Part shown: one piece after another, positions 1-8,061 of the stretch
Position numbering within the stretch: position 1 is the first letter of the stretch
Layout of the letters: every line of letters begins with the position of its first letter
NCBI GenBank assembly: GCA_963726365.1
Contig: CAVSCI010000027.1
Location: forward strand, 1-64,000
DNA: 64,000 bases
Direction: 5' to 3'
DNA from: JAABQG01 sp963726365
Lineage (GTDB): Bacteria > Pseudomonadota > Gammaproteobacteria > Burkholderiales > Burkholderiaceae_C
Notes under the pieces: model-generated
What the model was told of the DNA's origin: nothing
Database searches by the model: none
The model's input: only the letters and a program-made list of their open reading frames with translations
Position numbers and translations under genes: made by a program

Positions 1-100
1 CGGTATTCAGGCGGTCCAGGGAAAAGGGCTTCCCCTGCCCACTGACCGGAGGTTGCCATGGGGCGAGCAGGGCATTGCCCGCGCTGGCGGCATGGTTCAT
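1..100 (-). CDS. 5' end of an unidentified gene (partial)
   Basis: Only the first 33 codons lie in the window; the gene runs off the left edge. On the minus strand an AGGAG ribosome-binding site lies 7 bases before an ATG at position 100, and the peptide begins MNHAASAGNALLAPWQPP. A second in-frame ATG lies close by at 93. A perfect 22-bp palindrome sits about 19 bases upstream, so this gene probably has its own regulated promoter separate from the TRAP genes behind it. The N-terminus is too short to assign a family and I do not guess a function. Confidence 0.55.
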   Translation of the reverse strand, partial: MNHAASAGNALLAPWQPPVSGQGKPFSLDRLNT

Positions 101-118
101 GGGTCGCTCCTCTTTTGA

Positions 119-140
119 TTGACGTTTACGTAAACGTCAA
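119..140. promoter_or_regulatory. Perfect 22-bp palindromic operator
   Basis: The half-site TTGACGTTTAC is followed directly by its exact reverse complement with no spacer. It lies just upstream of the start at 100 and downstream of the TRAP large permease gene. Its shape (ACGT core, AT-rich arms) resembles, from memory, operators of LiuR, the MerR-family regulator of branched-chain amino acid and acyl-CoA catabolism in Proteobacteria. The palindrome is directly visible; the regulator assignment is inference. Confidence 0.75.
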
Positions 141-219
141 TATTATCGCTGTTCGAGGAACGAATGGAATAGTGGGCGCCACGCGCCCGCTTTTGCATTT
201 CTCTCCAAGCGTACCAAGG

Positions 220-2178
220 CTACTTGTAAAGCAGTTGGGGCAGCCACAGACCAATGGCAGGAAAAACGTACAGCAGAACAATCGCCACGACCTGGATGCC
301 CATAAAAGGCAGCATCCCCGCAAAGATCTGGTTGAGGGTCACGTGCGGCGGGCTCACGCCCTTGAGGTAGAACGCCGCCATCGCCACCGGCGGGCTCAGG
401 AAGGCAGTCTGCAGGTTCAGCGCGACCAGCAAGCCGAAGAACAGCGGGTCCACGCCGAAGTGGGGCAGCAAGGGGATGAAGATCGGCATGAAGATGACGA
501 TGATTTCGGTCCATTCCAGTGGCCAGCCCAGCAGAAAGATCACGACCTGCGACAGGACCATGAACTGCACCGGCGTCATGTTGAGTGACAAGACCCACTG
601 ATTGATGACTTCCTGCCCGCCGAGCAAGGCAAACGCAGCGGAGAAAATGCTCGATCCGACGAACAGCCAGCACACCATGGCGCTGGTTTTTGCGGTCAGG
701 AAAACTGACTCCCTGATCATCCCGAGGTTGAGGCGCCGGTAGGCTGCGGCCAGGATCAGACCGCCGAGGGAGCCCATCGCCGCAGCTTCGGTGGGCGTCG
801 CCACGCCGAACACGATGGTTCCGAGCACCGCCAGGATCAGCATCGCCAAAGGGAAGAACGACCCCAAAAGCATCTTGAAAATTTCCAACCGGGCAAAGCT
901 GAAGAACCCATAGAACAGCGCGAGCGAAACAGCAAGGATGCCCAATGCGATCCAGAAACCTGTCGGTGCCGGTTGTCGTTCTTGCTCCATCGCCGGTTTG
1001 GACGCGGCGGGTGGCGCCTGCGGTTTCACCTCCGCGGGAAACTTGGCGACGGGCGCGGTATCGGATTCTTTCAGCGCGGGCGGTTCTTTTACGCCATCTG
1101 CGGGAGGTTCCTGCAGTCCGCCTGCGGGCTCGGGTTCCTGCAAGCCACCAACTGCGGCTTTTTGTTCACTCACTTCGCCCACCGCTGCACTGCCCATCGC
1201 GACTACGTCTTCGGGGGGACGCTCGACCGGCGCTGTCATCTTCAGAAAGATGACACCCATAAGCAATGCGCCCGCCAGCGCCGGCAGCAAGGCGACCAAG
1301 AGATGGTTCAGCAGCGTGCGCATCGGGACTGCCGCGTTGCGCTTGCCCTTGATCGCGCCAATCAGCCCCGGCAGGACCTTGGTGCTGACGCTGCTGGAGA
1401 TGATTTCCGCAAATTCGGGCAAGGGCACGCGCCGGTCTTCAGCCGACAGCGGTGGCGCCAGATGGGGTTTGAGCTTCGCGACGATGATGACGTAGCCAAC
1501 GTAGAGCGAAGCCAGCATGATGCCGGGGAAGAAAGCACCGGCATAGAGTTGCACGACCGACACGCCAGCCGTGGCGCCATAGACAATCAGCAGCACCGAG
1601 GGCGGGATCAGGATCCCCAGGCAGCCGCCAGCGGTGATTGCCCCTGCAGACAGCCGGACGTCGTAGCCCGCCTTGAGCATTGCCGGCAGCGCGAGCAGGC
1701 CCATCAGGGTCACCACCGCGCCAACAATGCCGGTGGCGGTGGCGAAAACGGCACAGGTGATGATGGTCGCAACGGCCAGTGAGCCCGGCACTCTTGCCAT
1801 GGCCAGGTGCAAGCTTTTGAACAGCTTTTCGATCAGGTTGGCCCGCTCGACCAGATAGCCCATGAACACGAACAGCGGAATCGAGATCAGCACGTCATTC
1901 GACATCACCGAATAGGCGCGCTGGACCATCAGGTCCAGCGTCTGCTGCACCGCCAGGGCCGGGTTCTGGCTTCGGTAGGCAATCCAGGCAAACACCATCC
2001 CCATTCCCATGAGGGTGAAGGCGGTGGGAAAGCCGAGCATGATGGCGACGACGATCAGCGCCAGCATCAGCAGACCGAGGTGGCCATTGGTCATCATCGC
2101 CGGGGCTGGCAACAGGATAAATGCGGCGAGCACCACTGCCGCCATGATCGAGAGCCCGAACCAGACTTCTTTTCTCAT
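220..2178 (-). CDS. TRAP transporter large permease subunit (DctM-like)
   Basis: This is the ion-coupled channel subunit of a tripartite ATP-independent periplasmic transporter in the inner membrane. The 652 residues begin with hydrophobic helices and contain typical DctM stretches such as GGCLGILIPPSVLLIVYG (about residues 184-201) and, near the C-terminus, the ATPTEAAAMGSLGG segment. DctM proteins are usually about 430 residues; the excess is mainly a hydrophilic Pro/Glu/Ala-rich linker at about residues 314-405 that contains GGLQEP twice. The start codon overlaps the stop of the small permease gene by 4 bases, so translation is probably coupled. The substrate cannot be read from the sequence; the linked binding protein suggests an organic or alpha-keto acid. 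Confidence 0.93.
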   Translation of the reverse strand: MRKEVWFGLSIMAAVVLAAFILLPAPAMMTNGHLGLLMLALIVVAIMLGFPTAFTLMGMGMVFAWIAYRSQNPALAVQQTLDLMVQRAYSVMSNDVLISIPLFVFMGYLVERANLIEKLFKSLHLAMARVPGSLAVATIITCAVFATATGIVGAVVTLMGLLALPAMLKAGYDVRLSAGAITAGGCLGILIPPSVLLIVYGATAGVSVVQLYAGAFFPGIMLASLYVGYVIIVAKLKPHLAPPLSAEDRRVPLPEFAEIISSSVSTKVLPGLIGAIKGKRNAAVPMRTLLNHLLVALLPALAGALLMGVIFLKMTAPVERPPEDVVAMGSAAVGEVSEQKAAVGGLQEPEPAGGLQEPPADGVKEPPALKESDTAPVAKFPAEVKPQAPPAASKPAMEQERQPAPTGFWIALGILAVSLALFYGFFSFARLEIFKMLLGSFFPLAMLILAVLGTIVFGVATPTEAAAMGSLGGLILAAAYRRLNLGMIRESVFLTAKTSAMVCWLFVGSSIFSAAFALLGGQEVINQWVLSLNMTPVQFMVLSQVVIFLLGWPLEWTEIIVIFMPIFIPLLPHFGVDPLFFGLLVALNLQTAFLSPPVAMAAFYLKGVSPPHVTLNQIFAGMLPFMGIQVVAIVLLYVFPAIGLWLPQLLYK

Positions 2179-2801
2179 TTTTGGCTCTCCGTTTGGGTGA
2201 CAACCAAGGCATCGAGCCTGGCAATATCGTCGTCACTGACGTGCACCATTTCTTTCAACTTCTCGACGTCCACTTCCTCGACGTCATGCCCCCGCCTGGG
2301 CCAATCGCCGGTTTTCAGGCACATCACGCAGCGAATGATTTCGACGACGCCCTGCACCAGCAGGAAAGCTCCGGCGAGTGGGAGGATGGTCTTGAAGGGA
2401 TAGACCGGCGGGCCGTTGGCGGTGACGTTCGAATGCTCGTTGATGGCCCAGGACTCGGCGGCATAGTTGTAGCCCGCCCATGCCAGCGCAAACACACCGG
2501 GGATGAAAAACAGGAGGTAAAGCGCCAGATCCAGGCCCGCCTGCAGCCGCGGCGGGAAAAAGCCATAAAGCACGTCGCCGCGTACATGGCCATTCTTGGA
2601 CAAGGTGTAAGCGCCGGCCATCATGAAGACGGTGCCATACATCATGATCATGACGTCGAAGGCCCAGGGGTGCGGATTGTCCAGCACGTAGCGCGAAAAC
2701 ACTTCCCAGGAGATCAGGAACGTGAGCGCGACAATGAACCACGAAAAGAGTTGACCTACAAAGGTGCTGATCTTGTCGATCGTCAGGAGCAAATTCTGCA
2801 T
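2175..2801 (-). CDS. TRAP transporter small permease subunit (DctQ-like)
   Basis: This is the small membrane subunit that pairs with the large permease. It has 208 residues with hydrophobic helices, including LFSWFIVALTFLISWEVFSR near the start, a family hallmark, and a conserved central segment around WAFDVMIMMYGTVFMMAGAY. The C-terminal 40 residues form an acidic cytoplasmic tail (EEVDVEKLKEMVHVSDDDIA). It lies between the binding-protein gene (71 bases upstream) and the large permease gene (4-base overlap), giving operon order binding protein, small, large permease. Confidence 0.93.
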   Translation of the reverse strand: MQNLLLTIDKISTFVGQLFSWFIVALTFLISWEVFSRYVLDNPHPWAFDVMIMMYGTVFMMAGAYTLSKNGHVRGDVLYGFFPPRLQAGLDLALYLLFFIPGVFALAWAGYNYAAESWAINEHSNVTANGPPVYPFKTILPLAGAFLLVQGVVEIIRCVMCLKTGDWPRRGHDVEEVDVEKLKEMVHVSDDDIARLDALVVTQTESQK

Positions 2802-2872
2802 GGGTCGCCTTGTGAAGAAATATCAGCCAGGCGGGCCAGGCCCGGATGGCTGATTTAGGGCGTTGAGAGTCC

Positions 2873-4000
2873 TCAGGCCTTCTTGGCTTTCGGACCAAAG
2901 AAATGACCGACCGCCATGCGACGACTGACATAGGTATCCTGGTCCCATTTCACGGCGCGCTCGGCGAAGGCCTTTTGCGACGCGACGATTTCCTTGAACA
3001 GCGCGTTCTCGGCGGATTTCTTTTCCAGAATCGCTTCCCACAGGGTAAGTTGGTCCTGCAGGATGGAATCCGGCGTCTTGTAGAACTTCACCTTGTCCTT
3101 GGTCTGCAACTCGATGTAGTCCTTGGAATAACGATCAATCGCTTTCCATGACATGTCGGCAGAGGACGCTTCCACCGCGCCGGCGATGATGGCCTTCATT
3201 TTGGGCGGCAACGCATCGTATTTCGGCTTGTTGAACATGATCTCGAAGGTTTCGGCGCTCTGGTGGTAGCTCTGTAGCATGCAGACCTTCGAGACGTCGG
3301 GAAATCCGAGCAAGCGGTCCGACGTCGCGTTGTTGAACTCGGCGCCGTCGAGCAATCCGCGGTCCATGGCCGGCACGATTTCTCCGCCAGGCAGCGCATT
3401 CACAGAGGCCCCCATTGCGGTGAACAGATCGATGGCCAGGCCGTTGGTGCGGAACTTCAGGCCCTTGAAATCCGCCGACTTCGTGATCGGTTTCTTGAAC
3501 CACCCCAGCGGCTGGGTGGCCATCGGTCCGTACAGGAACGACTGCACATTGGTCATGCCGATAGAGGCGTAGAGCTTGGCCAGCAGTTCCTGGCCACCGC
3601 CGTACTTGTGCCAGGCCAGCAACATGTTTGCATCCATGCCGAACGCCGGCCCGGAGTTCCACAACGCCAGCGCGTTCTGCTTGCCATAGTGGTAGCCCAG
3701 CACACCGTGACCGCCATCCAGTGTGCCCTTGGAAACGGCTTCCAGCAGGCCAAACGCCGGCACGACGGAGCCCGCCGGCAGGACTTCGATCTTGAGGTCA
3801 CCGCCGGTCATGTCGTTCACTTTCTTGGCGAAGTCCAGCGCGTACTCGTGAAAGATGTCCTTCGACGGCCACGTGCTCTGCCAGCGCATGGAAATCGGGC
3901 CGGTCTGCGCCTTGGCGATCATGGGCGCAGTCAGTGCACCTGCGGCAACTGCCGCGCCTTTGAGCAGGTTGCGGCGGCGTGGGGTCTTGCTGTCAGTCAT
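2873..4000 (-). CDS. TRAP transporter substrate-binding protein (DctP/TakP-like)
   Basis: This is the periplasmic receptor that delivers substrate to the linked permeases. I chose the ATG at 4000 because AAGGAG precedes it and the protein then begins with a twin-arginine-like leader (PRRRNLLKGAAVAAGALTAP, cleavage near AKA), giving 375 residues. Family features include MRWQSTWPSK after the leader and the binding-site region FRTNGLAIDLF...LPGGEIVPAMDRGLLDGAEF, which resembles the alpha-keto-acid-binding TakP subgroup. That points to a monocarboxylate or keto acid ligand, but the substrate is unproven. The 5' region is shared with the divergent sulfur-stress genes. Confidence 0.92.
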   Translation of the reverse strand: MTDSKTPRRRNLLKGAAVAAGALTAPMIAKAQTGPISMRWQSTWPSKDIFHEYALDFAKKVNDMTGGDLKIEVLPAGSVVPAFGLLEAVSKGTLDGGHGVLGYHYGKQNALALWNSGPAFGMDANMLLAWHKYGGGQELLAKLYASIGMTNVQSFLYGPMATQPLGWFKKPITKSADFKGLKFRTNGLAIDLFTAMGASVNALPGGEIVPAMDRGLLDGAEFNNATSDRLLGFPDVSKVCMLQSYHQSAETFEIMFNKPKYDALPPKMKAIIAGAVEASSADMSWKAIDRYSKDYIELQTKDKVKFYKTPDSILQDQLTLWEAILEKKSAENALFKEIVASQKAFAERAVKWDQDTYVSRRMAVGHFFGPKAKKA

Positions 4001-4241
4001 CGCGTTGTCTCCTTTTGGTTGGGTAAGAATGCAATGGTGGTCCAGCGCGATCTTGTAGGAAACAGGGTTTCCACCATGATTCACACTGTTTACCGGCGCA
4101 GAGGGAGAAGCGGATTTGCCTGGTGGCGCGTGAAAGGACAGGGTCGCGTCTTTGGCTTCCACCGAAAGGAACGAGAACTTCCTTCTGAGGAAAAGTATCA
4201 TTGGGCTCGGCCATCAATCAACGTGAAAACGGGAATCCATC
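4001..4241. promoter_or_regulatory. Divergent promoter region between TRAP and sulfur-stress genes
   Basis: This 241-base non-coding stretch separates the start of the minus-strand TRAP operon from the plus-strand CsoR-like gene and must hold both promoters. The TRAP side has an AAGGAG ribosome-binding site. I could not pick out a convincing operator for the CsoR-like repressor by eye, and the repressor gene has only a weak GGGAAT-type ribosome-binding site. Confidence 0.5.
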
Positions 4242-4487
4242 ATGAGCAGAATCGTCGACACAGAAAAAAAGAGAGCGCTATGCGCCCGTCTGGCACGTAT
4301 CGAAGGCCAGGTGCGGGGTCTGCAAAAGTTGATTGATAGCGATGCCGATTGCGAAAAGATTGCCCAGCAGATGGCTGCTGCCCGCAAGGCGCTGGACAAG
4401 TCCTTTTTCTCCATGGTCGGTTGCATGATCGAACAGGGCGATCAGTCGGCCGAACACGTCGCCGAGATGTTGACCAAGTTTGCCTGA
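4242..4487 (+). CDS. CsoR/RcnR/FrmR-family (DUF156) repressor, probably sulfur-responsive
   Basis: This is a small all-helical transcriptional repressor of 81 residues. The family fold is clear from RLARIEGQVRGLQKLI and the following helices. Copper-sensing CsoR proteins use a Cys-His-Cys set; an ungapped comparison puts Met62 and Gly66 where the His and second Cys would be, while cysteines are found at 14, 37 and 61. Loss of the metal ligands with retention of the first cysteine fits thiol or persulfide sensing (CstR-like) better than metal sensing. The persulfide dioxygenase gene starts 18 bases downstream, so it is the likely target and operon partner. The inducer is inference. Confidence 0.85.
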   Translation: MSRIVDTEKKRALCARLARIEGQVRGLQKLIDSDADCEKIAQQMAAARKALDKSFFSMVGCMIEQGDQSAEHVAEMLTKFA

Positions 4488-4505
4488 CCAGGCTGAGAGA
4501 TCACG

Positions 4506-5630
4506 ATGAATCCGATCCAGCTTTTCGACCCGGCCTCCAGCACCTACACCTATATGCTGTTCGATGAAGCCACGCGCGATGCGCTGATCATTGACCCGGT
4601 CGACGAGCAGATAGAGCGCGACCTTGCCACACTGCGGCAGTACGGCCTGAAACTTCTGTGGACGGTGGAGACCCATGCCCATGCTGACCATATCACCAGC
4701 GCCGGCCTTCTCGCTGAACACACTGGTGCGCGCACAGCCGCACCAGACGGCTGTGGCATCACGACCGCGGCTGTGCAACTGCGCGATGGGGATGAACTTG
4801 AGTTTGGTGGTCAGAAAATCCGCGGCCTGCACACCCCCGGTCACACGGCCGGAAGCATGAGTTACGTCTGGGAGTCTTCGGGCGGCCTGCATGTCTTCAC
4901 CGGCGATACCTTGCTGATCAACGGCTGCGGGCGCAGTGACTTCCAGTCCGGCAGCGCCGAGATGCTCTTTCACAGCCTGACCCAGGTGTTGTTCTCGCTG
5001 CCCGACGACACTACGGTCTGGCCCGGTCACGACTACCACGGGCGCACGCATTCGACCATCGGCGTCGAGAAGAGGACCAACGCGCGCGTGGCAGGCAAGT
5101 CACTGGCGGAGTTTGTTGCCATCATGGACGGGCTGCATCTGCCCAGGCCCAGACGGATGGACGAGGCCGTGCCTGCGAATTTGACCTCGGGTCTGCGCCA
5201 TGATGCTGGCGGTGGTGACCTGTTTCACCCACGACCGGCGCAAGGTTACGCGGGTGACGTTTCGCCGGTGCTGGCCTGGCAGTGGGCGCAGTCGGGTGAA
5301 GCCGTGCTGGTGGACGTGCGCACTGATGCCGAGCGCGAGTGGGTCGGCTTCGTGCCAGACGCCTTGCCGCTGGCGTGGAAGCAATGGCCCGGCATGGCGA
5401 TGAATCCGGCTTTTGACGATGGGCTCAGGGCGGCGGCGGCCGATGGACGCAAACTGGTCTTGTTGTGCCGAAGCGGCGTGCGTTCCGTGGCGGCGGCCAA
5501 GCGCGCAGCTGAATTGGGGATCGAGGCGTACAACATTCTCGAAGGCTTCGAAGGCGACCCGGATGAGCACGCGCAACGCGGTCGAAAGGGCGGCTGGCGG
5601 TTTCACCGGCTGCCATGGCGCCAGGGTTGA
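4506..5630 (+). CDS. Persulfide dioxygenase-rhodanese fusion protein
   Basis: This 374-residue two-domain enzyme probably oxidises glutathione persulfide to sulfite and moves sulfane sulfur between thiols. The N-terminal metallo-beta-lactamase domain carries THAHADH (His57, His59, Asp61, His62), PGHTAGS (His113), Asp134 in FTGDTLLINGCGRSDFQ and PGHDY (His175). The GCGRSDFQ stretch is characteristic of ETHE1-type persulfide dioxygenases, whose iron is held by two His and one Asp (here His113 and Asp134 plus one of the first-motif histidines). The C-terminal rhodanese domain (about 250-370) has the active-site loop LLCRSGVRS with Cys321. PDO-rhodanese fusions are known, for example in Burkholderia. 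It is co-transcribed with the repressor just upstream. Confidence 0.92.
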   Translation: MNPIQLFDPASSTYTYMLFDEATRDALIIDPVDEQIERDLATLRQYGLKLLWTVETHAHADHITSAGLLAEHTGARTAAPDGCGITTAAVQLRDGDELEFGGQKIRGLHTPGHTAGSMSYVWESSGGLHVFTGDTLLINGCGRSDFQSGSAEMLFHSLTQVLFSLPDDTTVWPGHDYHGRTHSTIGVEKRTNARVAGKSLAEFVAIMDGLHLPRPRRMDEAVPANLTSGLRHDAGGGDLFHPRPAQGYAGDVSPVLAWQWAQSGEAVLVDVRTDAEREWVGFVPDALPLAWKQWPGMAMNPAFDDGLRAAAADGRKLVLLCRSGVRSVAAAKRAAELGIEAYNILEGFEGDPDEHAQRGRKGGWRFHRLPWRQG

Positions 5631-5690
5631 CACGCATACTTTTGAATTGCTTTGCCTGAATTCGCGATGTCTTTTTGACGATTTGGTGTT

Positions 5691-5718
5691 TTACCCCTGT
5701 CAATATTGACAGGGGTAA
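5691..5718. promoter_or_regulatory. Perfect 28-bp palindrome with lux-box core upstream of cqsA
   Basis: The half-site TTACCCCTGTCAAT is followed immediately by its exact reverse complement. The centre reads CTGT-N8-ACAG (5697-5712), the spacing of classical LuxR-type boxes (ACCTGT-N8-ACAGGT). It lies about 60 bases before the chosen cqsA start, where an activator or autorepressor site would be expected. A 13-of-16 match to the core occurs at 9480-9495 near the LuxR-type gene. The palindrome is direct observation; LuxR binding is inference. Confidence 0.85.
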
Positions 5719-5777
5719 GGTGCCGAAAAGGCATCGGGGCGTCTTCAATGGATTGTTTCACCATCAGGGAGCAACCC

Positions 5778-7055
5778 ATGCAAGTCATTGAACGTCCGAA
5801 TTTCACGAACAGCCTTTCCGATTCCGCACCCGGTCCTGCTGCACCGATCAGCGCTCATCTGGCCCAACGGGTGCAGCGCGAATTCACCCAGCGCTGGGAT
5901 TCCCTCTGGGGAGGGCGATCGCTTCTGCATGGAAGGGTTGCAGGGCCGGACGCCGTTCGTCTCAACGGCAACGACTATCTGAACCTGACCGGTCACCCGG
6001 ATATCGTCCAGGCCCAGTCCAATGCCATCAAATGCGACGGCGAGTTCGTGATCCAGTCCAGCGTTTTCCTGCTTGACACCCATCCCGCCCGCGCGCTGGA
6101 AAAGGCACTTGCCCAGTGGGTCGGCAAGGATGACGGACTGATCTGCCAGTCTGGCTACAGCGCGAATCTCGGGTTGCTGCAATCCATTGCCGATCCGCAA
6201 ACGCCGGTTTATCTGGACAGCCTGGCGCACACCTCCCTTTGGGAAGGGGCTCGAAGGGCGGGAGCGCCGTCGCATCCCTTTCGCCATAACGACCCGTTGC
6301 ATCTGGCGCGCGTGATCGAGCGTCATGGGCCGGGTGTGGTGGTGGTGGATTCTGTCTACAGCACGACGGGGGCTGTATGCCCACTGGAGTCCATGGTGGA
6401 GGTGGCCGAGCGGCATGGCTGCATGATCCTGGTGGACGAGTCGCACTCACTGGGCACGCATGGACCGCAGGGTGCCGGGCTTTGTGTCGAATTGGGGCTG
6501 AGCCACCGCGTGCACTTCATCACGGCCAGCCTGGCCAAAGCCTTCGCCGGTCGTGCCGGGTTCATGACGGTTCCAGCCGAGATCCGGAACTACGTCCTGA
6601 GCACCAGCTATCCGAACATGTTCAGTTCCTGCCTTCTGCCGCACGAAATTGCCGCTCTGGCTGCGACACTCGAAGTCATCAGGCGTAGCGATTCCGCCAG
6701 GGCGAGCCTGATGCAACACACCCGGCGGCTGAGGCGCAGGCTGACGGAACTGGGCTATCCCATTCAACAGGGCTCGGAGCAGATCATCGCGCTGGAGTCG
6801 GGTACCGAGCCAGCGACCATGGTGTTGCGGGACTTGCTGGAGGAGCGGGGTGTTTTTGGCGCGGTGTTTTGTGCCCCGGCCACCAGTCGCAACCGGACGA
6901 TGGTGAGACTGACGCTGCATGCCGGACTCGCGGACGCCGAGCTCGACCATGTTGAAGCCGTCGCTGCCGATATCGCACCACTTGCCAGACCATGGGACTG
7001 GCCCATCGCGCGCCGGCAGCGTGATGGTGACCAGTCTGGTGAACTTCAACGTTGA
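5778..7055 (+). CDS. cqsA: Alpha-hydroxyketone autoinducer synthase (CqsA/LqsA-like)
   Basis: This PLP enzyme of the alpha-oxoamine synthase family condenses an acyl-CoA with an amino acid or SAM to make CAI-1/LAI-1 type signals. In 425 residues the PLP features are clear: DESHSLGTHGPQG (Asp220, His223) and the Schiff-base lysine Lys254 in ITASLAKAFAGRAGF, which matches CqsA rather than KBL or BioF because SLAKAF-GRAG is retained. I chose the ATG at 5778, preceded by AGGGAG; another ATG at 5748 is less well placed. It is followed, convergently, by a response regulator and a CqsS-like sensor kinase, the expected partners. A 28-bp palindrome sits in its promoter. Confidence 0.9.
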   Translation: MQVIERPNFTNSLSDSAPGPAAPISAHLAQRVQREFTQRWDSLWGGRSLLHGRVAGPDAVRLNGNDYLNLTGHPDIVQAQSNAIKCDGEFVIQSSVFLLDTHPARALEKALAQWVGKDDGLICQSGYSANLGLLQSIADPQTPVYLDSLAHTSLWEGARRAGAPSHPFRHNDPLHLARVIERHGPGVVVVDSVYSTTGAVCPLESMVEVAERHGCMILVDESHSLGTHGPQGAGLCVELGLSHRVHFITASLAKAFAGRAGFMTVPAEIRNYVLSTSYPNMFSSCLLPHEIAALAATLEVIRRSDSARASLMQHTRRLRRRLTELGYPIQQGSEQIIALESGTEPATMVLRDLLEERGVFGAVFCAPATSRNRTMVRLTLHAGLADAELDHVEAVAADIAPLARPWDWPIARRQRDGDQSGELQR

Positions 7056-7229
7056 CCTGCGGGGAACGCCGCCGGTGGCTGGTCCCCAAGCTCACGGGGG
7101 CCACGGGAATTCAAAAAGAGTTCATAACTGCCCGACAGGCCGGGACACAACGCCTGGGGAACCGGCACCAGGGCGCCGAATACAACGGGGCCGCTACCAA
7201 GACGAAGTGCCGGATGAAGTCCGGCATCT
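7056..7229. other. Stretch between cqsA and the response regulator; likely extension of the latter
   Basis: No independent gene is visible here. After removal of one base near 7298-7300, the response-regulator frame continues into this stretch with plausible protein sequence (EDIRSGRRLFDVEFRLALGL, decoded from roughly 7235-7295), so its true C-terminus may end at or just inside this stretch. I saw no clear terminator hairpin between the two convergent genes. Confidence 0.4.
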
Positions 7230-8060
7230 TCAAGTCCTAGTGCGAGCCGGAACTCGACATCGAAAAGGCGTCTCCCCGATCGGATGTCCTCGAGTACCGG
7301 CGTCATCCACACCGTGGCACACGGCCATCTCGGCCAGTTCCTCCAGCCGGTTTTCCGGCTCCAGCTGAAGCCAGAATGCCATGCCGGCGGCGTCCAGCGC
7401 CAGAACCCCGAATGGATCTCCAAGTACCACATGTTCAACCCATCGCTGTTCATCGGCCAGGGTTGCGAGCTGTCGTCCAATGACCGGTGATGAAAGCAGG
7501 GCCATCTGTTCCCTTGAGAGGGTGGCGCGCCAGGCCAGTGAATGGTCGGGCTGAGGCTCATCGAGCATGCGCTGGATGGAATCGGTCAGCCGGCGGGTGA
7601 TTTCCGTCGTCTGCTTTGGGATGTACTGGTCAATCAAGGCCTGGTTGAACGCGGAAACCGCGATCTGCTCGTCGGCGCGGCCCGTCAGCAGCACCCGCGA
7701 ACCAGACCAGTTCACCAGTTCGCCCAAGACCTGAAGCCCGTTCATTGCGGGCATGGAATAGTCCACAACGCAGACTTTTGTGAGTTCGAAGCGCGCCGTC
7801 TCGTCGTCACGCCAGTATTCCAGGAGTTGGGCGATCAGCGCGTTGCCCTCTCGCCAGCGGTCCAGAATTTCCTTCTGACGCCACGTATCGGCGTCGTGGC
7901 GGGGTGGCTCCTGCTGCAGCTGGTTGATGCAGTCCGCAGGGCGCTGGTACAGCCTGACATGCCAGTGCTCGGGCATCACCTCCGCCAGCATTTCGAGGTA
8001 GGCGGGATCATCGTCAAGGAAGGCGACGCCTCCCGGGCGCCGGTAGATGGGAAAGGGCAT
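7230..8060 (-). CDS. LqsR-like response regulator, probable frameshift near the C-terminus
   Basis: This is the receiver component of the quorum-sensing two-component pair. The 276-residue frame has the acidic pocket FLDDDP (Asp16-18), phospho-acceptor Asp100 in VVDYSMPAMNG, Thr126 in LLTGRAD and Lys149 in YIPKQ. Between the first and third receiver strands it carries roughly 35-40 extra residues (LYQRPADC to RFELTK), unlike an ordinary CheY fold, and it has no recognisable DNA-binding domain, as in Legionella LqsR. The last 25 residues look out of frame (GHPIGETPFRCRVPARTRT); deleting one base near 7299 restores EDIRSGRRLFDVEFRLALGL. Its start lies 1 base after the kinase stop, so kinase and regulator form one operon. 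Confidence 0.85.
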   Translation of the reverse strand: MPFPIYRRPGGVAFLDDDPAYLEMLAEVMPEHWHVRLYQRPADCINQLQQEPPRHDADTWRQKEILDRWREGNALIAQLLEYWRDDETARFELTKVCVVDYSMPAMNGLQVLGELVNWSGSRVLLTGRADEQIAVSAFNQALIDQYIPKQTTEITRRLTDSIQRMLDEPQPDHSLAWRATLSREQMALLSSPVIGRQLATLADEQRWVEHVVLGDPFGVLALDAAGMAFWLQLEPENRLEELAEMAVCHGVDDAGTRGHPIGETPFRCRVPARTRT

Positions 8061-8061
8061 G

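Noticed and set aside
4506..5630. Glyoxalase II as an alternative identity for the MBL-rhodanese protein
   Set aside because: The metal-site pattern with GCGRSDFQ and the fused rhodanese domain fit persulfide dioxygenase, and the adjacent CsoR/CstR-like gene supports a sulfur role.
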